This document shows, piece after piece, positions 12,401 through 19,442 of a stretch of DNA of 19,442 nt (the stretch's first letter is position 1; each line of letters starts with the position of its first letter). The DNA lies in assembly GCA_946478755.1 (NCBI GenBank), contig CAMLDJ010000080.1:1-19442 (forward strand), read 5' to 3'. The notes under the pieces were generated by a model that saw only the letters and a program-made list of their open reading frames with translations, searched no databases and was not told where the DNA came from. The DNA comes from an uncultured Pedobacter sp. (GTDB lineage: Bacteria; Bacteroidota; Bacteroidia; Sphingobacteriales; Sphingobacteriaceae). The translations under genes were made by a program, and so were the position numbers.

Positions 12401-13589
12401 CGTAAAAGATACCGGAATTGGAATTTCTGATGAAATAGGGGAAACTATTTTTAACAGGTTTTATCAGATTACCGATAAAGAAAATTGTAAAGGAGGCTTT
12501 GGCATCGGGCTGTATGTGGTTAAAGAGATTATGGAAAGTCATCGCGGCCAAGTGACCTACGCCAGTGTAAAAGGTGAGGGCACAATTTTCAACTTAAATT
12601 TACCAAAACAAGCAATTTTTGACGATATAGCGGTCGAATATTCCGGCAATACACCGATGCATACTGAGGAGCGTATACTGATCGAAGATACAGAAGAGAT
12701 ACAACCTGTTACAACTCGACCTAATGCTCCGGAAATCAATGTTGTTTCAGAAAAAAGCACAATTTTATTAGTTGATGATAATTTGGAAATCCGCAACTAC
12801 ATTAAAAGTATTTTTGAGGCCGACTATCATATTATGGAGGCGGAAAGTGCAGAGATCGCTTTTGAAATGATAGAGAATGAAATTCCAAATTTGGTAATCA
12901 CCGATGTGGTGATGGGAGAAATGAGCGGAGTTGATTTATGTCAACGGATTAAAGAAGACAGTGCTTTAATGCATATTCCGGTAATCCTGCTAACATCCGG
13001 AACCACCGCAGAGCTTAAGCTTAAAGGAATTGAAAGCGGTGCCGACGATTTTATAACTAAACCTTTTGATAAGGGGATTCTGGTAGCCAGGGTGGCCAAT
13101 CTTTTAAGGAGCCGACTTAATCTTCACCAGCATTTTTATAACCAGATAACGCTTAAAGCTGACGACTATTCAGTATCACCAGATTTAAAGAAATTTTTAG
13201 ACAGCTGCATAGAAATTACAGAAAAGCATTTGGATGATAAAGATTTTTACGTAAAACAGCTGGCAGATGAATTGGATATGAGCCACTCTGCGCTTTACAA
13301 AAAAGTAAAACTCATTTCTGGTAAGTCTGTTAATGAGTTTATCCGCTTTATCAGATTGCGGAAAGCAGCCCAACTTTTTATCGATACGGATTGCAAAGTA
13401 AATGAAGGAGCTTACCAGGCAGGTTTTAATGATATAAGGTATTTTAGAGAGCAGTTCGCCAAAGTGTTTGGAATGAATCCTTCTGAGTATATCCGTACCT
13501 ACCGAAAGGTTGGAAACAAAACTTACAAGATTGGAAAAAAGTTCAGAAATAGTAGTAAATACAATACTTCCCTAACATTGGACAGCTGA
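9471..13589 (+). CDS. Hybrid two-component system sensor/AraC-type regulator (HTCS)
   Basis: A single polypeptide joins sensor kinase and transcription regulator. It senses a glycan fragment in the periplasm and switches on PUL genes. Order: signal peptide to about residue 26; about 12-13 Reg_prop propeller repeats of the IWVGTxxGL type (about 40-650), enough for two seven-bladed propellers; a Y_Y_Y domain (about 690-775); one membrane helix (about 782-798); HisKA with phospho-His838 in ISHEFRTPL; HATPase with Asn952 in NLISNALKYT, DTGIGI at 980-985 and GGFGIGLYV at 1008-1016; a receiver domain with Asp1102/Asp1103, phospho-acceptor Asp1145 and Lys1197; and a C-terminal AraC helix-turn-helix (about 1255-1343, ending FGMNPSEYIRTYR). 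All key residues are present and the 1372-residue length is normal. The AraC domain is the likely ligand of the CCCCT repeats ahead of susC. The sensed sugar cannot be told from sequence alone. Confidence 0.95.
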   Translation: MRHRCKSLELICFFLVCFFSDTLFAQQISNIESLRIEDGLSNNSVRIIFQDHAGYIWVGTHDGLNRYNGYEFEVFRNKIDDSTSIPHNFVYAIAEGESGNLYVGTGQGATLYNPLSRIFSPVYLKRYQNNSLEKIEYSINTIKADKNHTIYIGTNGGALLVKTPSQKNCSQIPLKTGSTISTAYSVSAIDFDNDGRIVVFVSDVGLFYYQPETQKLIALSTEKKDITALVVDRQGDIWVGSESGIYKYHPGNGKWTRGTQNSYLLMNQVSSLLLDKNNKLWVGLPGKGLVVLNTKDDTSVLLQSGHTNSSLTSQSVSSIFQDREGRKWIATLNGGINIVQPRHSKFKTVANNPFDSNSLTSNFASTFYEDAQKNLWIGTESNGFSVWKRQTNHFENFNYQTNRNSLSNNWVTSIKQDYLGNMWIATFGGGINKFNPQTRQFRYYTCYNPELGLNNRNVLQLYEDKQKELWAATYGAGRLYKYNRNKDKFEVFDQRLTDIYFLTEDQKGNFLVGNANQLIKIDRVSKKHRFYEIGKPVRAIYRDGEGQLWLGTEGGGLLMFDLSSGKITKRFSTNDGLSNNSVLSILEDDHQNLWMSTFKGLNKFNIRSKKITNYYQEDGLQSNQFFYRSADKLSTGEMTFGGVKGFNIFYPDSIKAINTVQPLYITTIKVHGKPISGNSEFVEETTGNSISALRLPYTDAVISVDFATLEYTSPGSIQYAYYLQGWDKGWNYSGKVRSANYTNLHEGHYVLHIKSTNVAGIWNSKEKLLKVTVLPPWWRTWWAYLLYLLVIFLLVRKFVLYQRDKERLKFQIQLADGKMAQEKELHDRKLSFFTHISHEFRTPLTLIINPIQEFLNSKSRQVETKELIVVYRNARRLLSLVDQLLHFQKANPDKLKVSHFNLVNFCKEVFLCFVQQAKSKEIKFEFTASQEIIEVLADKEKLEIAIFNLISNALKYTSSGGSIEVSIDEEDANVNISVKDTGIGISDEIGETIFNRFYQITDKENCKGGFGIGLYVVKEIMESHRGQVTYASVKGEGTIFNLNLPKQAIFDDIAVEYSGNTPMHTEERILIEDTEEIQPVTTRPNAPEINVVSEKSTILLVDDNLEIRNYIKSIFEADYHIMEAESAEIAFEMIENEIPNLVITDVVMGEMSGVDLCQRIKEDSALMHIPVILLTSGTTAELKLKGIESGADDFITKPFDKGILVARVANLLRSRLNLHQHFYNQITLKADDYSVSPDLKKFLDSCIEITEKHLDDKDFYVKQLADELDMSHSALYKKVKLISGKSVNEFIRFIRLRKAAQLFIDTDCKVNEGAYQAGFNDIRYFREQFAKVFGMNPSEYIRTYRKVGNKTYKIGKKFRNSSKYNTSLTLDS

Positions 13590-13607
13590 TTAAATTCTTG
13601 AATTTAA
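13590..13607. repeat. AT-rich inverted repeat directly after the HTCS stop
   Basis: TTAAATTC-TT-GAATTTAA is a perfect 8+2+8 inverted repeat starting at the base after the regulator's TGA. It is weak as a hairpin and lacks a T tract, so it is not a convincing terminator. Confidence 0.3.
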
Positions 13608-13664
13608 GAGTTGAAAAATGAAAAATAGCTTAGAAAATTCAGTCCGGTTACTACTCAAGACTCT

Positions 13665-13871
13665 TTATTGTTCAGCAAGATTCGAAATTACTTTTGGCGC
13701 AATCAATTTTTCCAGTTCCTGAGAACAATAATGGGTTTTATGGCCGATAAGTGGAATCCAAAATTTAACAGATAGCAGATAGGTGTGGTTGCCCGTTGAT
13801 GTTGACTCCAACGGCGATATTTTAATCAGTGGAAAGAAAAATGGTCTACTACTGAATAGCTCGAAAAGCAG
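13665..13871 (-). pseudogene. Possible 3' remnant of an unidentified minus-strand gene
   Basis: The minus strand is open for 68 codons, from just after a stop at 13872-13874 to a TAA at 13665-13667, with no ATG that could start it. The translation contains segments that read like real protein: SVKFWIPLIGHKTHYCS, then QELEKLIAPKVISNLAEQ at the end. I do not recognise the family. It could be the truncated tail of a gene destroyed by deletion, or a chance open frame, since 68 stop-free codons in AT-rich DNA is uncommon but not decisive. No continuation is seen further upstream on the same strand. The rest of the gap 13590-14040 holds no other gene that I can support. Confidence 0.3.
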
Positions 13872-14009
13872 TTACTATTTTATCCCCCCAAAAATCCTAT
13901 TATACCTACGCTAATTTAGTTTAAAATAGACTTTCTTAGATGCTTGGGAAAACAGCCAATTAAACCTAGTATTGATAATAATAAATAGTGCCTATAATTA
14001 AACCATACA

Positions 14010-14017
14010 TAAGTTTG
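14010..14017 (+). promoter_or_regulatory. -7 box TAAGTTTG upstream of the long DUF2264 gene
   Basis: TAAGTTTG matches the Bacteroidota -7 consensus TAnnTTTG exactly and ends 23 bases before the ATG at 14041. No TTTG stands 19-21 bases upstream. It is the best candidate start for a transcript covering the four closely spaced genes to its right. Confidence 0.45.
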
Positions 14018-14040
14018 TCCTGCAACTACCACAGTATAAA

Positions 14041-16110
14041 ATGATAGATTTTAATAAAATAAAGGAAAAACCCAGCCTACGATTGTCCTGCGATTTCAAA
14101 GTCATTACAGTAATTGTATTGCTTTTTTTGATCTCAAGACCTTCATTCAGTCAAAATGTTTGGTCGTACGGAAAAGTTGAAAAACAGCCCGATGCTTTTA
14201 CCACGCCTTTAGATTATCAGTTAAGCCCATATACGGGCATGAGTCGGGAACATTGGAAACAGGCTGGTCATTATTTGCTCTCAGGTGCGTTCTCTTATAT
14301 CCATACTTTGGATGACCCGATGGAGTTTCTCAAACAGCCAGGTAAAAGCTATCCAAAAGACGATTCGCCCAATGCAACAGAAAAACTGGAAGGTTTATGT
14401 CGCACTATGTTCATCGCTACACCTTTATTAAAGGAAAATCCAAATCTTAAATTAAATAATATTTCAGTTGCAGCTTATTACCGCCATCAGCTTACGCGTT
14501 TGCTTGACTCAAATACAAATATTTACGTGCCTCATTTAAAGAAAAACGGAGGGCCAAGCCAAACTTCGGTAGAATTTGGCGGTTTAGCGGTCTCCTTATT
14601 TGCGGCGCCGGAAGTTTATTGGAAACCTTTACCACAAGCGGTTAAAGATTCTTTGGCAAATACCATGTTAAGTTACGGCAACGGCCCAACCATAGGCATG
14701 AACTGGCGTTTCTTCAATATTTTTATTCTTAGTTTTTTCAAAAGCCAAGGCTATCAAATCCGAGAAGATTACTTAAAAGAACTGTTGCAACAAACCTTAA
14801 AACAATACGATGGGCAAGGGTGGTATAACGATAGTCCGTACTACGATTATTACAGTATGTGGGCCTTTCAAATGTACGGCACTTTATGGTCGCAGTTTTA
14901 TGGGAATAAGTATGAGCCGGAGATCGCCAAGCAATTCCATACTAATCTAGAAAGTTTAAGCCATAATTATCCGCTAATGTTTGGCCATAACGGCGAAATG
15001 ATTATGTGGGGACGAAGCATTACCTACAGAATGGCGGCCGCAGTGCCTTTTCCAATGATGGGTTTTTTGAACAACCCTAAAATTAATTATGGTTGGATGC
15101 GGCGGATAGCATCTGGAACCATGCTACAGTTTTTGCAGAACCCCGATTGGATGAAAGACAGCATCCCAAAATTAGGGTTTTATGGAGCTTTTGAACCCGG
15201 AATTCAACCTTATAGTTGCCGAGGAAGTGTTTTTTGGATGGGTAAATTATTTTTAGGCTTACTTGTTCCGCAGGATAACGCTTTTTGGAACGCCACAGAA
15301 AACGGAGGCGCTTGGGATAAAGAATTTGAGAGGGGAAAAGTTTATAACCATTTTTTAGAGGGTTCGAAAATATTGATGACCAACTATCCGGGAATTGGCG
15401 CATCGGAAATTAGAGCTTGGTGCAACGAAAAAAAAGTGGGTTATTATCAGGGTACAGAAAACTATAACCGTTTATCTTATAATAGCGCTTTCCCGTGGCA
15501 AGCCGACGGTAAACAGGGTGAAGTTGCTATGAATTATGTTTTCGAAAATGCCAAAGGCGATTGGGAAGCCTTGCGAATGTTCTCTTTTGACAGGTACGAT
15601 GACGGGGTTTATTATCGGAAAGCTGTTTTAGCTTCGGACACTTCTGTAAAAATTAACCTCGCAGATATTACGCTTCCAAACGGAATTTTACGTGTCGACA
15701 GTTTTAATGGAAGCCATTCTATAAAGGCAAGATTGGGTCATTATGCACTTCCGCAAATTGATAAACCAATACAAACTACCATTAAAAAAGTGCAAGGTAA
15801 TGCAGTGAAGATCATTGATAATGGAATTTACCAGTTAGCAATGGTCCCTGTATCCGGATGGAAAAATACGGAATTTGTTGACGCGGAAGGCCTGAATCCT
15901 GTTAAAGAAAACAGCACCACAATTGATGCCACTGCCACTTTAAATCCAGATAAAAGCTCCACTTATAGCGTGTTGATGCTTTGGAAAAAATCGGGCGAAA
16001 AGTGGAGTGAAAAGGAGTTGATGCCACTGAAAAACTATAAGGTTTTGCAAAGTGGCGAGGTAACCTTTAGCTTAAACGACCATGTTGAAACAATTAGATA
16101 CAGCTTTTAA
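14041..16110 (+). CDS. Long DUF2264 protein, GH154-like, exported
   Basis: A DUF2264-family protein with an alpha-helical toroid-like N-terminal domain. CAZy family GH154, whose characterised Bacteroides member is a beta-glucuronidase acting on arabinogalactan side chains, has this domain as far as I recall, so removal of a glucuronic-acid-type residue is a fair guess. A signal peptide ends near residue 37 (PSFS, then QN). The DUF2264 domain runs from about 55 to 430. Recognisable parts are GMSREHWKQAGHYLL (66-80), the Asn221 region NWRFFNIFILSF, the aromatic and acidic GWYNDSPYYDYYS (260-272, with Asp264 and Asp269), HNGEMIMWGRSITYR (316-330) and YSCRGSVFWMGKLFLGL (391-407). A further beta-rich region of about 260 residues follows, absent from the short paralogue downstream. 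This longer form could have another specificity. It opens a probable four-gene operon. Confidence 0.8.
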   Translation: MIDFNKIKEKPSLRLSCDFKVITVIVLLFLISRPSFSQNVWSYGKVEKQPDAFTTPLDYQLSPYTGMSREHWKQAGHYLLSGAFSYIHTLDDPMEFLKQPGKSYPKDDSPNATEKLEGLCRTMFIATPLLKENPNLKLNNISVAAYYRHQLTRLLDSNTNIYVPHLKKNGGPSQTSVEFGGLAVSLFAAPEVYWKPLPQAVKDSLANTMLSYGNGPTIGMNWRFFNIFILSFFKSQGYQIREDYLKELLQQTLKQYDGQGWYNDSPYYDYYSMWAFQMYGTLWSQFYGNKYEPEIAKQFHTNLESLSHNYPLMFGHNGEMIMWGRSITYRMAAAVPFPMMGFLNNPKINYGWMRRIASGTMLQFLQNPDWMKDSIPKLGFYGAFEPGIQPYSCRGSVFWMGKLFLGLLVPQDNAFWNATENGGAWDKEFERGKVYNHFLEGSKILMTNYPGIGASEIRAWCNEKKVGYYQGTENYNRLSYNSAFPWQADGKQGEVAMNYVFENAKGDWEALRMFSFDRYDDGVYYRKAVLASDTSVKINLADITLPNGILRVDSFNGSHSIKARLGHYALPQIDKPIQTTIKKVQGNAVKIIDNGIYQLAMVPVSGWKNTEFVDAEGLNPVKENSTTIDATATLNPDKSSTYSVLMLWKKSGEKWSEKELMPLKNYKVLQSGEVTFSLNDHVETIRYSF

Positions 16111-16201
16111 TTTAAGATATGTCTGCTATTGTTTCTCAAATGTTTAAAATGAAAAACCGTCTTTCGACAGAAAGAGAAATATAAAAATTGTAAGAATAAA
16201 T

Positions 16202-17419
16202 ATGAGAAAAGAGCTATTAATTTCATTAGGCTTGCTAATCGGTTTCATGGCCAATGCCAGCCCCAAAAAAACGCGGATAGAAGGACAAGAGCAACGCAAG
16301 TTTATGTTTGAGACCATGCTGAAAATTGCTGACCCGGTTTTACATGCTTTAAGTCAAAACCAATTGAAAGCAAAAATGCCAGTTGAATCGGCTCCGGGAC
16401 AAGAAGCTGGCAGACGGGAAGTCACTTACTTAGAAGCTTTCGGCAGATTAATAGGGGGAATGGCGCCTTGGTTAGAACTCGGTGCTGATAACACTACGGA
16501 AGGCAAGCTCAGAGAAAAATATATTCTGCTGGTTCGCAAGTGCATCCATAACGCAACGGATTCAACTTCTGCTGATTATATGAATTTTACAAAAGGCGGA
16601 CAACCAGTGGTGGATGCTGCCTTTTTCGCTCATGCTTTATTAAGAGCGCCGGAACAGTTATGGGAACCTTTAGATGCCAGAACAAAAGCCAACGTTGTCC
16701 GCGAGTTGAAAGCTTCAAGGGTGATTACGCCTTATTATAGCAATTGGCTTTTGTTTAGTGCGATGATTGAAACAGCAATTAGCAAGTTTGATAACGGAGC
16801 AGATTTTATGCGGATCGATTACGCCATAAAATCGCACCAGAATTGGTATTTGGGCGACGGAGTGTATGGCGATGGTCCCGGTTTTCACTGGGATTATTAT
16901 AACAGTTTCGTCATTCAGCCGATGTTGCTAGACATTTCCAATATCGCTTTTCGTGATAAAGGTTTGCACCAAAAATTTTTAACAAGAGCTACCAGATATG
17001 CGGCAATTCAAGAACGATTGATTTCTCCTGAAGGAACCTACCCGCCAATTGGACGTTCTTTATGTTATCGTTTTGGCGCTTTTCAGTTGCTATCGCAAAT
17101 TGCATTGCAAAAAGCGCTGCCAAAAGAAATTTCTCCAGAGCAGGTTCGTTGCGCTTTGTATACGGTTTTAAAAAACCAGATTGAAGCGCCGGGAACTTTT
17201 GATAAAAACGGCTGGTTAACAATTGGCGTTTACGGACATCAGCCGGGTTTGGGTGAGGTTTATATCTCTACCGGAAGTTTATACCTCTGTTCCCAAGTCT
17301 TCCTGATTTTGGGTTTACCCGCTGACGATCCTTTTTGGGTTAATCCAAATGCAGATTGGACACAGAAAAAACTTTGGAGCGGACAAAAAGTACAGATAGA
17401 TCATGCTTTATCTCATTAG
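16202..17419 (+). CDS. Short DUF2264 protein, GH154-like, exported
   Basis: The second DUF2264 protein, 405 residues, consists essentially of the helical domain alone. This is the size I associate with GH154 beta-glucuronidases, so cleavage of GlcA-beta-1,6-Gal ends is the leading guess. A signal peptide ends near residue 19 (FMANA, then SP). Family landmarks are [20 protein letters not shown] (75-94), [18 protein letters not shown] (137-154), [14 protein letters not shown] (177-190), [18 protein letters not shown] (218-235, with Asp219, Asp224 and Asp231) and [20 protein letters not shown] (275-294). The Asp-rich GDGP block aligns by eye with NDSPYYDYY of the long paralogue, and the NW motif also matches, but identity is low, so the two are old paralogues. 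It lies 91 bases after the upstream gene and one base before the next start. The gap holds only a short hairpin (TCTTTC-GACA-GAAAGA, 16160-16175) with no T tract. Confidence 0.82.
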   Translation: MRKELLISLGLLIGFMANASPKKTRIEGQEQRKFMFETMLKIADPVLHALSQNQLKAKMPVESAPGQEAGRREVTYLEAFGRLIGGMAPWLELGADNTTEGKLREKYILLVRKCIHNATDSTSADYMNFTKGGQPVVDAAFFAHALLRAPEQLWEPLDARTKANVVRELKASRVITPYYSNWLLFSAMIETAISKFDNGADFMRIDYAIKSHQNWYLGDGVYGDGPGFHWDYYNSFVIQPMLLDISNIAFRDKGLHQKFLTRATRYAAIQERLISPEGTYPPIGRSLCYRFGAFQLLSQIALQKALPKEISPEQVRCALYTVLKNQIEAPGTFDKNGWLTIGVYGHQPGLGEVYISTGSLYLCSQVFLILGLPADDPFWVNPNADWTQKKLWSGQKVQIDHALSH

Positions 17420-17420
17420 T

Positions 17421-18746
17421 ATGAATATTTTCAGATACAGAATTTTAGGGATATCTTTCATTTTGATGGGATTTACTACGTTGTATGCGCAAATTCCATC
17501 CAAAATAAAAGTAGTTCCAGTTGCTGAAGCTTGGGCGGGTAATACGGTCAATACTGCTGTTTTTCGCAAAAATTCGCTGGTTACTTTTAAAAGCATGCAA
17601 TACATCGCTTTTTATAATGCGGAAGGTTACGTGGTATTGGGCAAACGGAAAATCAGAAATTCAAAATGGACAATAAAAAAGACAAGCTACAAAGGCAATA
17701 TAAAAGATGCGCATAATATTATCAGTATTATGGTTGACGGCGATGGATTTTTACATATCGCTTGGGACCATCATAACAACAAACTCCATTATGTAAAATC
17801 GATAAGTCCGGGTTCTTTAGAACTGGGTTTGCCGATACAAATGATTGGTTCCGATGAGGAAAAGGTATCATATCCCGAATTTTATAAGTTAAACAATGAA
17901 AACCTGCTGTTTTTTTATAGAGACGGAGGCTCGGGGAATGGAAATTTAGTAATGAACAGTTATGATGTTAAAACCAAAAAATGGACACGCCTGCAAAATA
18001 ATCTGATTAGTGGCGAAGGAATAAGAAATGCTTACTGGCAAGCCTGTATAGATAAATTTGGCACTGTCCACATTTCTTGGGTTTGGCGAGAAAGTCCTGA
18101 TGTCGCAAGCAATCATGATATGGCTTATGCTTGTTCTAAAGATGGCGGATTAACGTGGGAAAACTCAAAAGGAATTAAATATCAACTTCCAATCACGGAA
18201 TCTACTGCAGAGTATGCGGTTAAAATCCCGAAAAACCACGAACTCATTAACCAAACTTCAATGGCATGCGATGAAAATGGTAATCCTTTTATAGCTACTT
18301 ATTGGCGAGATAATGATACAGATATTCCCCAGTATCACCTCATATATCATGCTGATGGCGAATGGAAAATCCGTAATTTAAATTTTAGGAAAACACCATT
18401 TAGTTTAAGTGGCGGAGGAACAAAAAGCATCCCGGTTTCTCGTCCGCAGGTTTTGGTAAAGGGGAAAGGCAGCAATGCATCGGTTCTACTCATCTTTAGA
18501 GACGAAGAACGTGGAAACAAAGTATCGGCTTTGAGCTTAAAAAGCGTTGCGGATGCTAAATGGAATATTTTTGATTTAGGTACACAAGATATAGGCTCTT
18601 GGGAACCAACCTATGATACCGAGCTATGGAAAAGCAGTTTCAAACTAAGTCTTTTTTTACAACGTACAGTTCAAAAAGACGGAGAAGGCTTAACTCAAAC
18701 TCCCCCGCAATGGATAAATGTATTAGAACTCAAACCTCACTTTTAA
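17421..18746 (+). CDS. BNR_4-type seven-bladed propeller, GH145/PL42/PL25-like rhamnoglycan enzyme
   Basis: An exported beta-propeller of the BNR_4 group, which includes ulvan lyases (PL24, PL25), L-Rha-alpha-1,4-GlcA lyases (PL42) and the GH145 rhamnosidases of arabinogalactan PULs. The likely job is removal of rhamnose linked to glucuronic acid. The start at 17421 is preferred over ATG 17403: it gives a cleaner signal peptide (MNIFRYRI to TLYAQ) and avoids overlap with the upstream stop. Family landmarks are [49 protein letters not shown] split over residues 96-120, [10 protein letters not shown] (165-174) and SRPQVLV. His98 and His118 are 20 residues apart, the spacing I recall for the catalytic pair of PL25 lyases. 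No His occurs between the signal peptide and His98, where GH145 places its catalytic His48 as I recall. This favours lyase over hydrolase. GH105 follows 18 bases after the stop. Confidence 0.82.
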   Translation: MNIFRYRILGISFILMGFTTLYAQIPSKIKVVPVAEAWAGNTVNTAVFRKNSLVTFKSMQYIAFYNAEGYVVLGKRKIRNSKWTIKKTSYKGNIKDAHNIISIMVDGDGFLHIAWDHHNNKLHYVKSISPGSLELGLPIQMIGSDEEKVSYPEFYKLNNENLLFFYRDGGSGNGNLVMNSYDVKTKKWTRLQNNLISGEGIRNAYWQACIDKFGTVHISWVWRESPDVASNHDMAYACSKDGGLTWENSKGIKYQLPITESTAEYAVKIPKNHELINQTSMACDENGNPFIATYWRDNDTDIPQYHLIYHADGEWKIRNLNFRKTPFSLSGGGTKSIPVSRPQVLVKGKGSNASVLLIFRDEERGNKVSALSLKSVADAKWNIFDLGTQDIGSWEPTYDTELWKSSFKLSLFLQRTVQKDGEGLTQTPPQWINVLELKPHF

Positions 18747-18764
18747 AAGTCGATTAAATATAGT

Positions 18765-19442
18765 ATGCGATTAAAATCAATTTTAATTTTTTGCCTAGCG
18801 ATGTCTTTTTTAGGCTGTGCCTCTAAAAAAAGCAAACCGTCTAACGCAAACATTTCTAAGGATCATGTTCTGGAATTAATAAATAGAGTAAATACCTATT
18901 GGCAGCAAAATCACCCGCAACCGGGAAGATCATTTTGGGATAATGCAGCTTACCATACCGGAAATATGGAGGCATATCAGTTAACAAAAAATCCGGCGTA
19001 CAAAGCATATTCAGAAAAATGGGCGCAAAAAAATAATTGGAAAGGCGCTACATCAGATAACAAAGCCGAGTGGAAATATAGTTATGGTGAAAAGCCTGTG
19101 AATGTGCTTTTTGGCGACTGGCAAATTTGTTTCCAAACCTATATTGATTTGTATAATTTGGATGAGGTTAAAGATCCAAAAAAAGTAGCCAGGGCTTTGG
19201 AAGTAATGCAATACCAAATGAGTACGCCAAATAATGATTATTGGTGGTGGGCAGATGGTTTGTATATGGTTATGCCTGTAATGACCAAGCTTTACAAGCT
19301 TACCGGCGACGAAAAATTCTTGGATAAACTGTATGAATATTTCCTATATGCAGATAATTTGATGTTTGATAAAGACGCACATTTGTACTATCGTGATGCA
19401 AAATATATTTATCCTAAACATCAAAGTGTAAATGGTTTAAAG
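18765..19442 (+). CDS. GH105 unsaturated glucuronyl hydrolase, lipoprotein, cut by window end
   Basis: This gene runs off the right edge, so only 226 residues are visible; family members are about 380-420 long. GH105 enzymes hydrate and release the 4,5-unsaturated uronic acid left at a non-reducing end by a polysaccharide lyase. The N-terminus is a lipoprotein signal with lipobox SFLGC (Cys18), so the enzyme should be membrane-anchored facing the periplasm. Family features in order are SFWDNAAYHTGNMEAYQLT (57-74), YGEKPVNVLFGDWQICFQTY (107-126, Asp118) and WWWADGLYMVMPVMTKLY (160-177, with Asp164 matching the catalytic Asp of the WxDGLYM motif), then the helical-repeat part LYYRDAKYIYPKH. The ATG lies 18 bases after the propeller gene's stop. 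The pairing with a putative lyase supports a lyase-then-GH105 route. Confidence 0.9.
   Translation, partial: MRLKSILIFCLAMSFLGCASKKSKPSNANISKDHVLELINRVNTYWQQNHPQPGRSFWDNAAYHTGNMEAYQLTKNPAYKAYSEKWAQKNNWKGATSDNKAEWKYSYGEKPVNVLFGDWQICFQTYIDLYNLDEVKDPKKVARALEVMQYQMSTPNNDYWWWADGLYMVMPVMTKLYKLTGDEKFLDKLYEYFLYADNLMFDKDAHLYYRDAKYIYPKHQSVNGLK

Noticed and set aside
12116..12796. Three short minus-strand frames under the HTCS kinase and receiver region
   Set aside because: They lie opposite intact HisKA/HATPase/receiver coding sequence and look like codon-bias shadows.
15083..15403. 106-codon minus-strand open frame inside the long DUF2264 gene
   Set aside because: Antisense shadow of a well-conserved gene. 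The translation has no recognisable features.
16160..16175. TCTTTC-GACA-GAAAGA hairpin between the DUF2264 genes as a terminator
   Set aside because: Only six base pairs, and AAATATA rather than a T tract follows. Read-through is expected.
17403..17420. Upstream ATG adding six residues to the propeller protein
   Set aside because: It would overlap the end of the upstream gene by 17 bases and puts MLYLIS before an already complete signal peptide. ATG 17421, one base after the upstream stop, is more natural.
14041..19442. Ulvan (sulfated rhamnose-glucuronate) as the substrate
   Set aside because: BNR_4 and GH105 also occur in ulvan loci, but no sulfatase or rhamnosidase gene is present and the organism looks non-marine. 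Not excluded, because the locus continues beyond the edge.

Overview
The window looks like a chromosomal polysaccharide utilization locus (PUL) of a Bacteroidota bacterium. A soil or plant-associated Sphingobacteriaceae genus such as Pedobacter is most likely. Support comes from the adjacent SusC/SusD pair, a one-protein hybrid two-component regulator, AT-rich DNA, TAnnTTTG-type promoter boxes instead of sigma70 boxes, starts without Shine-Dalgarno sequences, and an insertion-sequence remnant of a type common in this phylum. The genus is inference.

Layout. Positions 1-1152 hold no intact gene. They contain a decayed minus-strand transposase (about 358-745), a second small fragment of the same kind of element (about 208-262), and then the probable control region of the PUL: three CCCCT direct repeats followed by a TACTTTTG box. 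Next come susC (1153-4191) and susD (4196-5914), four bases apart and closed by a hairpin. A second strong hairpin precedes a LacZ-like GH2 beta-galactosidase (6212-9331), which has its own terminator. A 1372-residue hybrid two-component sensor/regulator follows (9471-13589). After a 451-base gap with a possible minus-strand gene remnant and a candidate promoter, four tightly spaced genes follow: a long DUF2264 protein (14041-16110), a short DUF2264 protein (16202-17419), a seven-bladed beta-propeller protein of the BNR_4/GH145/PL42 type (17421-18746), and a GH105 unsaturated-glucuronyl hydrolase (18765 onward) cut by the window edge.

How the genes may work together. SusC/SusD should import an oligosaccharide, the hybrid sensor should detect a breakdown product in the periplasm, and the enzymes should trim it from the non-reducing end. 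The set fits a glycan with L-rhamnose-alpha-1,4-glucuronic acid-beta-1,6-galactose ends, as in arabinogalactan proteins or gum arabic. The propeller protein would remove the rhamnose cap. If it acts as a lyase it leaves an unsaturated glucuronyl residue for GH105. The DUF2264 (GH154-like) proteins would remove saturated glucuronic acid, and GH2 the exposed galactose. This substrate is inferred from family membership and gene company only. No sulfatase, endo-acting enzyme or surface glycan-binding protein is visible, so the PUL probably continues past the right edge.
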